Origin: Phaeodactylibacter sp.
Lineage (GTDB): Bacteria > Bacteroidota > Bacteroidia > Chitinophagales > Saprospiraceae
Length of the DNA: 64,000 nt
Reading direction: 5' to 3'
Assembly (NCBI RefSeq): GCF_022763345.1
Contig: NZ_JALEGS010000004.1
Span: 51,251-115,250, forward strand
Shown: piece after piece, positions 34,003-42,425 of the stretch
How the letters are laid out: each line of letters begins with the position of its first letter
Numbering within the stretch: the first letter of the stretch is position 1
Translations under genes and position numbers: made by a program
Notes under the pieces: generated by a model
What the model was told of the DNA's origin: nothing
Database searches by the model: none
The model's input: the letters and a program-made list of their open reading frames with translations, nothing else

Positions 34003-35844
34003 TCAACGGGCGGGCGCGCCTTCATCGACTTCTTCCAGGCGCTGCTTTTCTACCATTTCCGAATAGTAGCCGCCCATCTTAATCAGTTCATCATGAGTAC
34101 CGGATTCAGCAATCCGGCCATCCTCAAGGACCAGGATTTTATCGAATTCCAGCAAGGAGTAAATCCGGTGCGTAATTATAATTGCGGTTTTATTGGACAG
34201 GGCGCCGGAGAGATAGCCCAGAATTTGCTGCTCGGTTTTGGTATCCACCGCCGACAGGCAATCATCCAATAAGACAATATCAGGCTGCTTCAGGAAAGCC
34301 CTGGCAATGGAAACCCGCTGCTTCTGCCCTCCAGAGAGGGTCACCCCCCTCTCGCCCACAAAGGTATCGAAGCCGTTAGACAGTTCCATAATGTCGTCAT
34401 GCACAGCAGCATAGCGGGCGTACTCTTCCACCTCTTCCCGGCTGGCATCCCGCTTGCCAAAAGCTATATTGTGGGCGATGGTATCAGAAAACAGGAAAAC
34501 ATCCTGAGGTACATACCCTACTGCACGGCGCAGCTGAAAGAGGTTGTGGTCCCTGACATCCTTGCCATCCACCGTAATCCGCCCCTGCTCCACGTCGTAC
34601 ATACGGACCAGCAGGTCGGCGATGGTGGACTTTCCGGACCCCGTTTTGCCAATAATGGCCATTTTCTGCCCCGCCTTCAGCTCAAAGCTGACATCTTTCA
34701 GCGCCTGTGTCCCCGTATCCGGGTAGACAAAAGAAACGCGGTCAAAGGCAATGTTTCCACGGATCTCATCGGTTTTTGTGTCGGTGTGATTCGTTATTTC
34801 CGGTTCAAGGCTCAAAAATTCATTGATCCGCTTTTGGGAAGCTGCTGCCTGTTGAATGATAGAAGCAATCCAGCCGATAGCTGTAACCGGCCAGGTCAGC
34901 ATATTGACGTAGATAACAAATTCAGCAATATTGCCCGTGCTAATCGAACCACGAACCACCTGCAAGCCGCCAATATAAACGGTGATGACCGTACTCGCAC
35001 CAATCAACAGGACCATAAGTGGGTAAAAGAAGGCGTTTACTTTAGCGAGGTCGAGGGCTTTGTCCCGGTAAATATCGCTCTCCTTGCGGAAAAAGGACAA
35101 CATAGGCACTTCCTGCACATAGGATTTGACGACCCGGATGCCGGAATAGATCTCCTGAGCATTCGTATTCAGATGAGCCAGCTGCTGCTGAATGACCTCG
35201 CTTTTTTTATTGATCAGGTTACTGACATAATATATGGATACCGACAATATCGGCAGAGGGGCAAGGGCATATAGCGTCAGTTCGACATTTACTTGCAACA
35301 TGGAGTAAATTACGAGCACAAAAAGCGAAACCAGGTTGATGCCATACAAAATTGCGGGCCCCAGGTACATGCGCACTTTTGAAACGTCCTCGGTAATGCG
35401 CGACATCATATCCCCGGTCTTGTTCCGCTTGTAAAAAGCCATGCTGAGGTCTTCGTATTTCTGGAAAATCTCTTTGCGCATGTCGTATTCGATCAGGCGG
35501 GACATAACGATGATCGTCTGCCGCATGAAATACATAAAAATCCCCATCAGCAAGGCGAACAACAACACCAGCACACCGAAATAAAGCAGCGACCTGCCCA
35601 GAATGCTGTACAGTTTAGGCTGTAGCTCAAAGCCATTCAGCAGGCCAAATAAACCAATATTTTCCACGACCAGATCCAGCGCTTCCCGGATCATCTGCGG
35701 CTGCAGCACCCGGAAATAGTTGGACAGGGACACAAAAAGGATCCCCAGAAGAAAATGCTTCTTGTAGCGGAAAAAAAACTTATTAAGATAGGCTAATTGC
35801 TTCACGTGCGGTCTGGCTTCTTTCTGGTACCCTTTGTAAACCAT
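34003..35844 (-). CDS. ABC exporter, fused membrane and ATPase domains (MdlA/YheI/MsbA-like)
   Basis: 613 residues. Six transmembrane helices in the first ~330 residues (type I exporter fold, with KTGDMMSRITEDV coupling region), then a nucleotide-binding domain: Walker A GKTGSGKST, Q-loop YVPQDVFLFSDTI, signature TLSGGQKQRVSIARA, Walker B IVLLDD and H-loop ITHRIYS. The residue after Walker B is Asp, not the usual catalytic Glu (LLDDCLSAVD), as in the MdlA/YheI half of heterodimeric exporters. No partner gene is next to it, so it is either a homodimer or has a distant partner. Exports lipids or drugs; substrate unknown. Confidence 0.9.
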   Translation of the reverse strand: MVYKGYQKEARPHVKQLAYLNKFFFRYKKHFLLGILFVSLSNYFRVLQPQMIREALDLVVENIGLFGLLNGFELQPKLYSILGRSLLYFGVLVLLFALLMGIFMYFMRQTIIVMSRLIEYDMRKEIFQKYEDLSMAFYKRNKTGDMMSRITEDVSKVRMYLGPAILYGINLVSLFVLVIYSMLQVNVELTLYALAPLPILSVSIYYVSNLINKKSEVIQQQLAHLNTNAQEIYSGIRVVKSYVQEVPMLSFFRKESDIYRDKALDLAKVNAFFYPLMVLLIGASTVITVYIGGLQVVRGSISTGNIAEFVIYVNMLTWPVTAIGWIASIIQQAAASQKRINEFLSLEPEITNHTDTKTDEIRGNIAFDRVSFVYPDTGTQALKDVSFELKAGQKMAIIGKTGSGKSTIADLLVRMYDVEQGRITVDGKDVRDHNLFQLRRAVGYVPQDVFLFSDTIAHNIAFGKRDASREEVEEYARYAAVHDDIMELSNGFDTFVGERGVTLSGGQKQRVSIARAFLKQPDIVLLDDCLSAVDTKTEQQILGYLSGALSNKTAIIITHRIYSLLEFDKILVLEDGRIAESGTHDELIKMGGYYSEMVEKQRLEEVDEGAPAR

Positions 35845-35962
35845 TGATTAGCGGATTGGTTGACTTGGCCCTCACAGTCCGGGCTGATTTAATGCCATTT
35901 GTCACCTCTTTACTCCGGCTCAGTTTTTATATTTACCCTTCCTAACCACAAATATCCGAATT

Positions 35963-36976
35963 ATGAGCCGAATCGTCACCTTAGATGAATTTATCATCCG
36001 AAGGCAAAAAGATTTCCCCTATGCTTCCGGAGAATTGACCGGACTGCTGCGCGATATTGGCGTGGCTGCCAAAATTGTCAACCGCGAAGTCAACAAAGCC
36101 GGGCTGGTCAACATCCTTGGTGAAGCCCGGGAAGAAAATGCCTCCGGCGACACCGTCCAGAAACTCGACCTTTACGCCAACGAAAAGCTGATCGACTGCC
36201 TGAAAAACAGCGGAGAATGCTGTGGGGTCGCTTCTGAAGAACTGGAAGACATCATCCCCATCAACTCTGTAGCTTCCAAGGCCTCCAAGTATGTCGTGGT
36301 GTTTGATCCCCTGGATGGGTCTTCCAACATTGATGTCAACGTTTCTGTAGGGACCATTTTTGGAATCTACCGCCGTCTCAGCGACGCTGAATCCACCGTC
36401 GAAGTGGAAGACTTTCTACAGAAAGGCCTGGACCTGGTCGCAGCCGGCTATGTGCTTTATGGCACCTCTACCTTATTGGTTTACACGACAGGCCGGGGGG
36501 TCAACGGATTCACCCTGGACCCCACAATCGGAGAGTTCTGTCTGAGCCATACCGATATTCAAATACCGGACCGCGGAAACTATTACTCTGTCAATCAGGG
36601 CTACTACCTGAAGTTTGATGTAGAGATGCGCCGGTATATCGATCACTGTTCTGACCTAAACCTGCGGTTGCGCTACATCGGGTCTATGGTCTCTGACATT
36701 CATCGTATTCTCTTTCAGGGTGGCATTTTTCTTTACCCAAACACTCGAAAATACCCACAGGGAAAGCTCAGGCTGGTGTACGAGTGCAACCCGCTGGCTT
36801 ACATCGTGGAACAGGCTGGTGGCAAAGCCATCACCTGCCAGCTGGAACGCATTCTGGAGCTTGAGGTCAACCACCTCCACCAGCGTGCTACGATTGCCAT
36901 TGGGTCACCGGGTATGGTTGATGAGATGAAAGCTTTTGTGGAACGGTACAGTGCCACTCCTGTGTTTAATGGTTGA
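35963..36976 (+). CDS. fbp: Class 1 fructose-1,6-bisphosphatase
   Basis: 337 residues. Diagnostic motifs of class I FBPase: SEELEDIIPINSVA, the metal/phosphate loop VVFDPLDGSSNIDVNVSVGTIFGIY, the GYVLYGTSTLLVYT strand, and RKYPQGKLRLVYECNPLAYIVEQAGGKA near the C-terminus. It catalyses the irreversible step of gluconeogenesis in the cytoplasm. Monocistronic. Confidence 0.95.
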   Translation: MSRIVTLDEFIIRRQKDFPYASGELTGLLRDIGVAAKIVNREVNKAGLVNILGEAREENASGDTVQKLDLYANEKLIDCLKNSGECCGVASEELEDIIPINSVASKASKYVVVFDPLDGSSNIDVNVSVGTIFGIYRRLSDAESTVEVEDFLQKGLDLVAAGYVLYGTSTLLVYTTGRGVNGFTLDPTIGEFCLSHTDIQIPDRGNYYSVNQGYYLKFDVEMRRYIDHCSDLNLRLRYIGSMVSDIHRILFQGGIFLYPNTRKYPQGKLRLVYECNPLAYIVEQAGGKAITCQLERILELEVNHLHQRATIAIGSPGMVDEMKAFVERYSATPVFNG

Positions 36977-37025
36977 CAAGTCAATGGGGGGTGAAAAAAG
37001 CGATCAAAAAAAATGCTGTAAAACC

Positions 37026-37057
37026 TTGCTTTTGTAAAGACCAGAAGTGTATATTTG
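37026..37057 (+). promoter_or_regulatory. Promoter of the tRNA-Leu gene
   Basis: TTG at 37026-37028 and a perfect TAnnTTTG -7 box (TATATTTG, 37050-37057), 21 bases apart, 33 bases upstream of the tRNA. A second TTTG at 37031-37034 is closer and less likely to be used. Confidence 0.65.
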
Positions 37058-37089
37058 CATCGCTTTAAAAATAAGCGCTACTGCTCCAT

Positions 37090-37176
37090 GCCCAGATGGC
37101 GGAATTGGTAGACGCGCTACCTTGAGGGGGTAGTGTCCTTATGGATGTGCAGGTTCGACTCCTGTTCTGGGCACCA
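37090..37176 (+). tRNA. tRNA-Leu (anticodon GAG)
   Basis: 87 nt with encoded CCA. Acceptor arms GCCCAGA and TCTGGGC, D-arm GGCGGAATTGGTAGACGC, anticodon stem CTACC / GGTAG with loop TTGAGGG giving anticodon GAG (codons CTC/CTT), long variable arm typical of class II leucine tRNA, and T-arm AGGTTCGACTCCT. Followed by a terminator. Confidence 0.96.
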
Positions 37177-37177
37177 A

Positions 37178-37209
37178 AGCCTGATTGTCGATGACAGTCA
37201 GGCTTTTTT
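37178..37209 (+). terminator. Terminator of the tRNA-Leu gene
   Basis: AGCCTGA (37178-37184) pairs with TCAGGCT (37198-37204), with inner TGTC/GACA pairing, followed by TTTTTT. Confidence 0.85.
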
Positions 37210-37556
37210 ATGTCCTTACTTAATATTGGATTTTACCCGAAAAAAAAGTAATTTTACCGCATCAAGCACAAAATAGTCAGAAGAAAGGCTTTATTAAAAA
37301 GCTTTAGACACGCACGCTTCACTTTCCTGACACTCCTGCACAACACCTGAGCCTGGCACTATGAAAAACAGGGTCGCTGTACTCGTTTCAACTGTGCCTT
37401 CAATCAATAAGCAGAGCAAGAGTAAACTTTCAAGTGTTTCCATTTTATTCCTGCTTTTTGCCAACGATGTGACTAAACAACAGAGGTATCGTCTTAACTC
37501 AACAACCAAGATTTAAGCCTTTTGGCTTGCAATCGTGCAGATTTATCAGACAATAG

Positions 37557-37874
37557 ATGAAGAAAGTTCCAGAAACTAAAATCGGTTTTTTACAGGTAGA
37601 AGAGACACCGTCTGTTGTCGCGTACCTGCATTGCTTTTGTGCAGAGGGGAGTCAACTTATTGTAGACGTCCTGAATGAGCAGGGTAAAACCTTCCGCACG
37701 CACAAAACCACCTTAGAACCTGGGCCCCACAAAGCGCCCATACGCCTGGGCAAATTACCCTCGGGACGTTATAATGCGTGGATAACCCTGGGGCAGGTTT
37801 CCGGTATCCGAAGCTTTACCGTTACTAAGGGCGGTACCATCAAGGACCGGATTAAAACCTGGCTCAAAAGATAG
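37557..37874 (+). CDS. Hypothetical small beta-rich protein resembling a T9SS C-terminal domain without signal peptide
   Basis: 105 residues from ATG 37557. The segment LIVDVLNEQGKTFRTHKTTLEPGPHKAPIRLGKLPSGRYNAWI is built like the T9SS type A sorting fold (paired strands, LPSGRYxxxI), but ends in SGIRSFTVTKGG plus a basic helical tail (IKTWLKR). There is no signal peptide. It may be a cytoplasmic relative or a degenerated C-terminus. Two hundred bases upstream contain only the tRNA terminator region and no promoter I can defend. Confidence 0.6.
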   Translation: MKKVPETKIGFLQVEETPSVVAYLHCFCAEGSQLIVDVLNEQGKTFRTHKTTLEPGPHKAPIRLGKLPSGRYNAWITLGQVSGIRSFTVTKGGTIKDRIKTWLKR

Positions 37875-37939
37875 AATCCCTACCTTTTTTATAGATTTTT
37901 TACTTGCCTGCTTCAACTAAGCACCAATAGTTGCGTTTC

Positions 37940-38125
37940 TTAATCGTCAGTATTTACGCTGGGAAGTGGTTTGCGCTTGCCCTGATAAGCTTGACTTCAT
38001 CAGCGGCCTGTCTTGACAAGCGACGCTTCGTCAATGGGCGATGTCGCAAATCCAAGATTCCAGACGATGGATGTCTGGATTAATGACCCGACATTTATCA
38101 TCGGTGACCACTTCTTAATGCGTAT
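37940..38125 (-). repeat. Dispersed intergenic repeat, copy B
   Basis: Complement of the copy A element with ~85-90% identity in the shared blocks. It has only one copy of the CCAGAC-N8-GTCTGG hairpin, and carries an extra ~30 bases (GACAGGCCGCTGATGAAG part) between TGACGAAGC and GGGCAAGCGC relative to copy A. The element ends with TACTGACGATTAAG. It sits between the 37557 gene and the ArsR gene. Confidence 0.8.
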
Positions 38126-38176
38126 ATCCAGGAGTGGACCCCACCACACGCTTTATCACCTCACACCATTGAAACC

Positions 38177-38491
38177 ATGCCAGACAAAAAAACAATCGGT
38201 AAAAAAGAAGCTGAAAAGCTGGAACGCATTGCTTTCATTTTAAAAACGGTTGCCCACCCGCTCAGGTTAGGCATCGTGCATCTCTTGGAGCAACATTCTC
38301 AGCTTTCCGTTTCTGAAATCTGCACCATGCTTGGATCAGAACAATCCCTAACTTCTCATCACCTCCAAAATATGCGCCTCAAAGGCATCCTTCATGCCGA
38401 ACGGGATGGTCGCAGCATGCTATACACTCTTAAAGAGCGTGATGTCTCTTCTATCATCTCCTGCCTGGAGAACTGCAATTGCAATATGTAA
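38177..38491 (+). CDS. ArsR/SmtB-family transcriptional repressor
   Basis: 104 residues. Winged helix with VAHPLRLGIVHLLEQHSQLSVSEICTMLG, recognition helix SLTSHHLQNMRLKGIL, and wing AERDGRSMLYTLKE. Cysteines are present in the DNA-binding helix region (EICTML) and as a C-terminal trio (C96, C100, C102 in SCLENCNC), suited to metal or thiol/persulfide sensing. It precedes a rhodanese-like gene by ~100 bases. The neighbourhood (rhodanese, SulP, persulfide-dioxygenase-like enzyme elsewhere) makes a sulfur-responsive role plausible, but metals cannot be excluded. Confidence 0.85.
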   Translation: MPDKKTIGKKEAEKLERIAFILKTVAHPLRLGIVHLLEQHSQLSVSEICTMLGSEQSLTSHHLQNMRLKGILHAERDGRSMLYTLKERDVSSIISCLENCNCNM

Positions 38492-38588
38492 AATGCGCTA
38501 CTAAGCATTGGCCAACCGGCATAATGCCTTTTCTTTTTGTTTTTTACATGAACAAAACAAACTATATTCGACTTTCAAACTTATTATT

Positions 38589-38906
38589 ATGGCACCTTAC
38601 CGTTCGCTGCCTGCGGATTTGTTCATGGTGGAACTGGCACTTACGTCAGATGCTGTCCTGATCGACCTGCGCACACCTCGGGAGATTCGGAGGGACAAAT
38701 TGATGGACCAGGCCATGAACATAGATTATCTCAGCGACACCTTCGATGAGGAAATCGAAACTCTTGACCGGCTGCGGCCCTATTTTCTGTACGACGACGG
38801 TGGCAAAAGAGCACCTTTAGCTGCCGCTCTTATGGCCCGGCGGGGTTTCAAGCAAATTGCTTACCTGCAAGGCGGCCGAAAGGAAGTTCAGGAATTTGAG
38901 CAGTAG
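38589..38906 (+). CDS. Rhodanese-like domain protein without catalytic Cys
   Basis: 105 residues from ATG 38589 (MAPYRSLPADLFMVEL). Rhodanese fold signs: VLIDLRTPREIRRDKLMDQAMNIDY and PYFLYDDGGKRAPLAAALMARRGFKQIAYLQGG. The loop that should start with the active-site Cys (C-x4-R) reads YDDGGKRA, so Asp replaces Cys and the sulfurtransferase reaction is not expected. It may bind or signal instead. Precedes the methyltransferase gene by ~100 bases. Confidence 0.72.
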   Translation: MAPYRSLPADLFMVELALTSDAVLIDLRTPREIRRDKLMDQAMNIDYLSDTFDEEIETLDRLRPYFLYDDGGKRAPLAAALMARRGFKQIAYLQGGRKEVQEFEQ

Positions 38907-39009
38907 CCGTAATTGTCGGGATGACTATGGCAAAGGCACTTTTTTGTACGGGAGAATGGATCGCTTCCAATCCGGTTGTGCTTAAAAATTTTGAAAGTTA
39001 AAACCACAG

Positions 39010-39609
39010 ATGAAAGAATTCTGGGAAAAACGCTACTCAGCGGAAGAATATGCCTACGGCAAAGCACCAAACACTTTTCTCCGGGCCGAATTAGAACATT
39101 TTGAGCCGGGACATGCCCTCTTTCCGGCAGAAGGGGAAGGTCGTAATGCCGTTTACGCTGCCCAACTTGGCTGGTCAGTGGAAGCCTTTGATTACAGTAG
39201 TGCAGCCCGGCAAAAAGCGCTGAGCCTGGCCCAAGCCTATCAGGTAACCCTGCAGTACCAAGTTGCTTCCATAGAAAGCTTCCCCTTTGAGCGTAAGGAG
39301 TACGACCTTATTGCCTTGTTTTTTGTACACCTGCCACCAGCACTTCGACAACAACTGCACGCGGCTTGCATCACTGCGCTGCGGCCCGGCGGCAAGCTAC
39401 TGTTGGAAGCCTTTCACAAGGAACAGCTCCCCCTGAATTCCGGTGGCCCAAAGCAGGAAGCCATGCTGTTTAGCCTGGAGGAGCTGGAAACCGACTTTGC
39501 ATCTCTTTCACTCGACCAGATTTCCCGGCAACGTGTTATTTTAGAGGAAGGCCCCTACCATCATGGGCCAGCCGAGACTGTTCGAATTCGCGCAACCAAA
39601 CACCAATAG
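39010..39609 (+). CDS. Class I SAM-dependent methyltransferase (TPMT/TehB-like)
   Basis: 199 residues. SAM-binding motif I in ALFPAEGEGRNAVYAAQLGWSVEAFDYS (EGEGRN in place of the usual GxGxG), motif II around FFVHLPPALRQ, and RPGGKLLLEAFHKEQ. TPMT/TehB-like enzymes methylate thiols or small toxic species such as tellurite. Operon with the 59-aa gene (2 bases) and Crp/Fnr gene. Confidence 0.85.
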   Translation: MKEFWEKRYSAEEYAYGKAPNTFLRAELEHFEPGHALFPAEGEGRNAVYAAQLGWSVEAFDYSSAARQKALSLAQAYQVTLQYQVASIESFPFERKEYDLIALFFVHLPPALRQQLHAACITALRPGGKLLLEAFHKEQLPLNSGGPKQEAMLFSLEELETDFASLSLDQISRQRVILEEGPYHHGPAETVRIRATKHQ

Positions 39610-39611
39610 AT

Positions 39612-39791
39612 ATGGAAAGCCTGAAAGTAGCCCAATCCACCTTCGATGATATCGCCAAAGAAATCCACAGTGATCAAAGCCCGGTAGGCATCGATGCCAA
39701 GAAGACACACATCATTATCCTGGATAAACTGCTGCAGCTGGAAGAACGGCTGAAGCAAATCGAAGCAAAACTAGAAGCAAAAGACCACTAA
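39612..39791 (+). CDS. 59-aa coiled-coil small protein
   Basis: ATG at 39612, TAA at 39789-39791. Product MESLKVAQSTFDDIAKEIHS, then DQSPVGIDAKKTHIIILDKL and a C-terminal helix rich in Glu/Lys/Leu (LQLEERLKQIEAKLEAK) with heptad spacing. It fits exactly between the methyltransferase (stop 2 bases before) and the Crp/Fnr gene (start 3 bases after), so it is almost surely translated. A coiled-coil partner of one of these is an inference. No named family recognised. Confidence 0.75.
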   Translation: MESLKVAQSTFDDIAKEIHSDQSPVGIDAKKTHIIILDKLLQLEERLKQIEAKLEAKDH

Positions 39792-39794
39792 CTT

Positions 39795-40448
39795 ATGATC
39801 ACAGAAAAGGCAAGGCCAGAAATCCTGTCGCTCATTCGTCAGCACTACCCTCAGCTAGCTGAGCGCAACCTGCAGGATGCCATCGCGGATGAAGGAACGA
39901 TCATGCATTTCAAAGCCGGATCGCTCATCATGGATTTTGGTGCCTACGTCAAAATTATGCCCCTGATCATCAAGGGCAGCATCAAAGTATCCCGGGAAGA
40001 CGAGGAAGGTAATGAACTGTTCCTCTATTATCTGAAGCCCGGAGAAACCTGCTCCATGTCCTTTACCTGCTGCCTCATGGACAAAAAGAGCGAAATCCGC
40101 ACGGTAGCCGAAGAGGATACCACCCTGATCGGCATCCCCACCCGTTTTATGGATGAGTGGATGAGCCGGTACCCTAGCTGGAAGAATTTCGTGATGACCT
40201 CCTATGACAACCGTATGCTGGAATTGGTGCGCACCATCGACAGCATCGCCTTCAAAAAGATGGACGAACGCCTGATGGATTACCTGGAGCAGAAAGCCGA
40301 AGCCAACAACAGCCGGACCCTAAATGCCACCCACCAGGAAATCGCCTACGACCTGAATGCCTCAAGAGAAGCCATCTCCCGGCTACTGAAACAGCTGGAA
40401 AAGGATGGTGTCGTGCAGCTTGGACGCAACCGTATAGAACTATTATGA
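39795..40448 (+). CDS. Crp/Fnr-family transcriptional regulator
   Basis: 217 residues. cNMP-binding-like beta-roll (~25-120: IMHFKAGSLIMDFGAYVKIMPLIIKGSIKV, then ETCSMSFTCCLM), dimerisation helix (LVRTIDSIAFKKMDERLMDYL), and winged HTH (ATHQEIAYDLNASREAISRLLKQLEKDGVV). Recognition-helix residues R191, E192 and R196 line up with the Arg-Glu-x3-Arg of E. coli CRP that reads GTGA half-sites; FNR would have Val-Glu there. Three cysteines (C86, C92, C93) lie in the sensory domain, which could respond to redox or sulfur species. Third gene of its operon and 43 bases upstream of the GTGA palindrome that precedes the SulP gene. Confidence 0.9.
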   Translation: MITEKARPEILSLIRQHYPQLAERNLQDAIADEGTIMHFKAGSLIMDFGAYVKIMPLIIKGSIKVSREDEEGNELFLYYLKPGETCSMSFTCCLMDKKSEIRTVAEEDTTLIGIPTRFMDEWMSRYPSWKNFVMTSYDNRMLELVRTIDSIAFKKMDERLMDYLEQKAEANNSRTLNATHQEIAYDLNASREAISRLLKQLEKDGVVQLGRNRIELL

Positions 40449-40491
40449 TTCCTCCGAAAAGCCAGTCTGAGAAGGTAAGAAAACATTTATT

Positions 40492-40535
40492 GTGATGTTC
40501 GTCACTGCAAGCCCCGGTAAAAAGGCAGACTTTTG
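40492..40535 (+). promoter_or_regulatory. Class II Crp/Fnr-type promoter of the SulP gene
   Basis: Palindrome GTGATGTTCGTCAC (40492-40505) followed by TG, and a -7 region GACTTTTG ending at 40535. From the first G to the last G is 44 nt, as in the other two sites, although TA of TAnnTTTG is replaced by GA here. The site is preceded by ATT, giving ATTGTGAyG. Confidence 0.65.
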
Positions 40536-40607
40536 TATCGTTGAGCCGCCAATTGTTAACAAGCGTTTGTCAAGCCGCATTTGACAAATTCAAAATAGTT
40601 CTCCGCG

Positions 40608-42329
40608 ATGCGAATTAAAGACTTTCTGCCCATTCTCGACTGGCTTCCAAATTACAAGACAAGCAACCTGCAGGGCGATTTATCGGCAGGTCTGACCGTC
40701 GGCGTCATGCTCATCCCTCAGGGCATGGCCTATGCGATGATTGCTGGCCTGCCGCCGATTTATGGCTTGTATGCCTCCACGATCCCTTTGATCATTTATG
40801 CGATCCTGGGTACTTCCCGTCAGCTGGCGGTAGGCCCGGTAGCGATGGTCTCCCTCCTGACTGCAGCGGGTATTGGCGCTCTAGCGGACGGGGGCACAGA
40901 GACCTATATTATGCTGGCTGTTGCATTGGCCCTCTTTGTGGGTGTCATTCAATTCCTGCTCGGCGTTTTCCGGCTTGGGTTTCTGGTCAACTTCCTTTCC
41001 CACCCGGTCATAAGCGGCTTTACCTCAGCGGCGGCATTGATTATTGGGCTGTCTCAGCTCAAGCACCTGCTGGGGGTTAATATCCCAAGAAGCCACCACG
41101 TGCACGAAATCCTTCTCAACGCCATACAACAATTTGGAGAAGTTAACTGGTATACCTTCGGCGTAGGTATTGGAGGTATTTTGCTAATCAAAGGCGTGAA
41201 AAAAATCAACAAAGCCATTCCCGGGCCACTGTTGGCTGTAGTGTTTGGTATAGCTGCGGTATATGGTTTGGGACTGGTGGATCAAGGCGTTAAGATAGTG
41301 GGGACTGTTCCTGAGGGATTACCCTCTTTCGTTATTCCGACATTCTCAGGTGAAGATTTTTCCGCTCTGCTGCCTATCGCACTGACAATTGCTCTGGTCA
41401 GCTTTATGGAAAGCATTGCGGTAGCCAAAGCCATTCAGGCCAAACACAAAAATTATAAGGTATCAGCTAATCAGGAGCTGATTGGGCTTGGTGCAGCCAA
41501 CATCTTTGGCTCTTTGTTCCAATCCTACCCTGTAACCGGCGGATTCAGCCGTACTGCGGTCAATGATCAGGCAGGCGCTAAAACCGGGCTGGCTGCCATC
41601 ATTAGCGCGGTACTCATTGCACTGACCTTGCTTTTCCTCACGCCACTATTCTATTACTTGCCTAAGGCTATTCTGGCATCTGTCATTATGGTTGCGGTTT
41701 TTGGGCTGATCGACTTTAAGGAAGCCAAGCACCTTTGGACTACCGACCGGGCAGACTTTTGGATGCTCATCGCCACCTTCGTTGGTACGCTTTCCCTTGG
41801 CATTGAGCAAGGTATCCTTATCGGTGTGGCCCTGTCGCTTGGTGTGGTTATTTTCCGCACCACCATGCCTCACTTCGCCGTACTGGGCCGCATACCCGGC
41901 GAAGACCACTACAAGAACATCAACCGCTTCGATAACCTGGAGCAACGGGAGGACATCCTCATCATGCGCTTCGATGCGCGCCTGTACTTCGCCAACGTCA
42001 ACTTCTTCAAGGAAGCTATAGAGGCCGAAGTGGAACGCCGCAAGGACAAGCTTAAGCTTTTAATACTTGATGCCAACAGCATCAACAGCGCAGACAGTAG
42101 CGGGCTGCATGCCCTGGAGGAGATTCGCGCGTTCCTGGCCTCCCTGAATATCGAATTCTATATGACGAGCGTGAAAGGGCCCCTTCGCGACACCCTGCAA
42201 AAAGGGCACTTCGATGAGAAGCTGGGCAAGGACAAGTTCTTCATGCACATTCAGACTGCGGTGGACAATTTTGATGAGAAAAATCCGCAGCGGTATAAAG
42301 ATTATGTGCTGCAGACGAACCTGGATTAA
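40608..42329 (+). CDS. SulP-family inorganic anion transporter with STAS domain
   Basis: 573 residues. The SLC26/SulP fold shows the typical GLTVGVMLIPQGMAYAMIAGLPPIYGLYAS start, GFTSAAALIIGLSQLKHLLG, and SYPVTGGFSRTAVNDQAGAKTGLAA in the transport core (about 12-14 membrane segments). The cytoplasmic STAS domain (~430-555) includes RFDARLYFANVNFFKEAI and LILDANSINSADSSGLHALEEI. The substrate could be sulfate, bicarbonate or another anion; ahead of it is a Crp/Fnr-like site. Ends at its own terminator. Confidence 0.92.
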   Translation: MRIKDFLPILDWLPNYKTSNLQGDLSAGLTVGVMLIPQGMAYAMIAGLPPIYGLYASTIPLIIYAILGTSRQLAVGPVAMVSLLTAAGIGALADGGTETYIMLAVALALFVGVIQFLLGVFRLGFLVNFLSHPVISGFTSAAALIIGLSQLKHLLGVNIPRSHHVHEILLNAIQQFGEVNWYTFGVGIGGILLIKGVKKINKAIPGPLLAVVFGIAAVYGLGLVDQGVKIVGTVPEGLPSFVIPTFSGEDFSALLPIALTIALVSFMESIAVAKAIQAKHKNYKVSANQELIGLGAANIFGSLFQSYPVTGGFSRTAVNDQAGAKTGLAAIISAVLIALTLLFLTPLFYYLPKAILASVIMVAVFGLIDFKEAKHLWTTDRADFWMLIATFVGTLSLGIEQGILIGVALSLGVVIFRTTMPHFAVLGRIPGEDHYKNINRFDNLEQREDILIMRFDARLYFANVNFFKEAIEAEVERRKDKLKLLILDANSINSADSSGLHALEEIRAFLASLNIEFYMTSVKGPLRDTLQKGHFDEKLGKDKFFMHIQTAVDNFDEKNPQRYKDYVLQTNLD

Positions 42330-42354
42330 AAAATCTAACGATCTGCTTCCGAAG

Positions 42355-42390
42355 AAGCGCCCTGATCATTTTTGGTCCGGGCGCTTTTTT
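42355..42390 (+). terminator. Terminator of the SulP gene
   Basis: AAGCGCCC (42355-42362) pairs with GGGCGCTT (42379-42386) across a 16-nt loop, followed by TTTTTT overlapping 42385-42390. Confidence 0.85.
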
Positions 42391-42425
42391 ATTAGGCGGT
42401 AACGGGTAAACATCTGTCCCCCTGC

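Noticed and set aside
37294..37509. 71-codon minus-strand frame after tRNA-Leu
   Set aside because: No motif, no promoter, low-complexity hydrophobic start; not supported.
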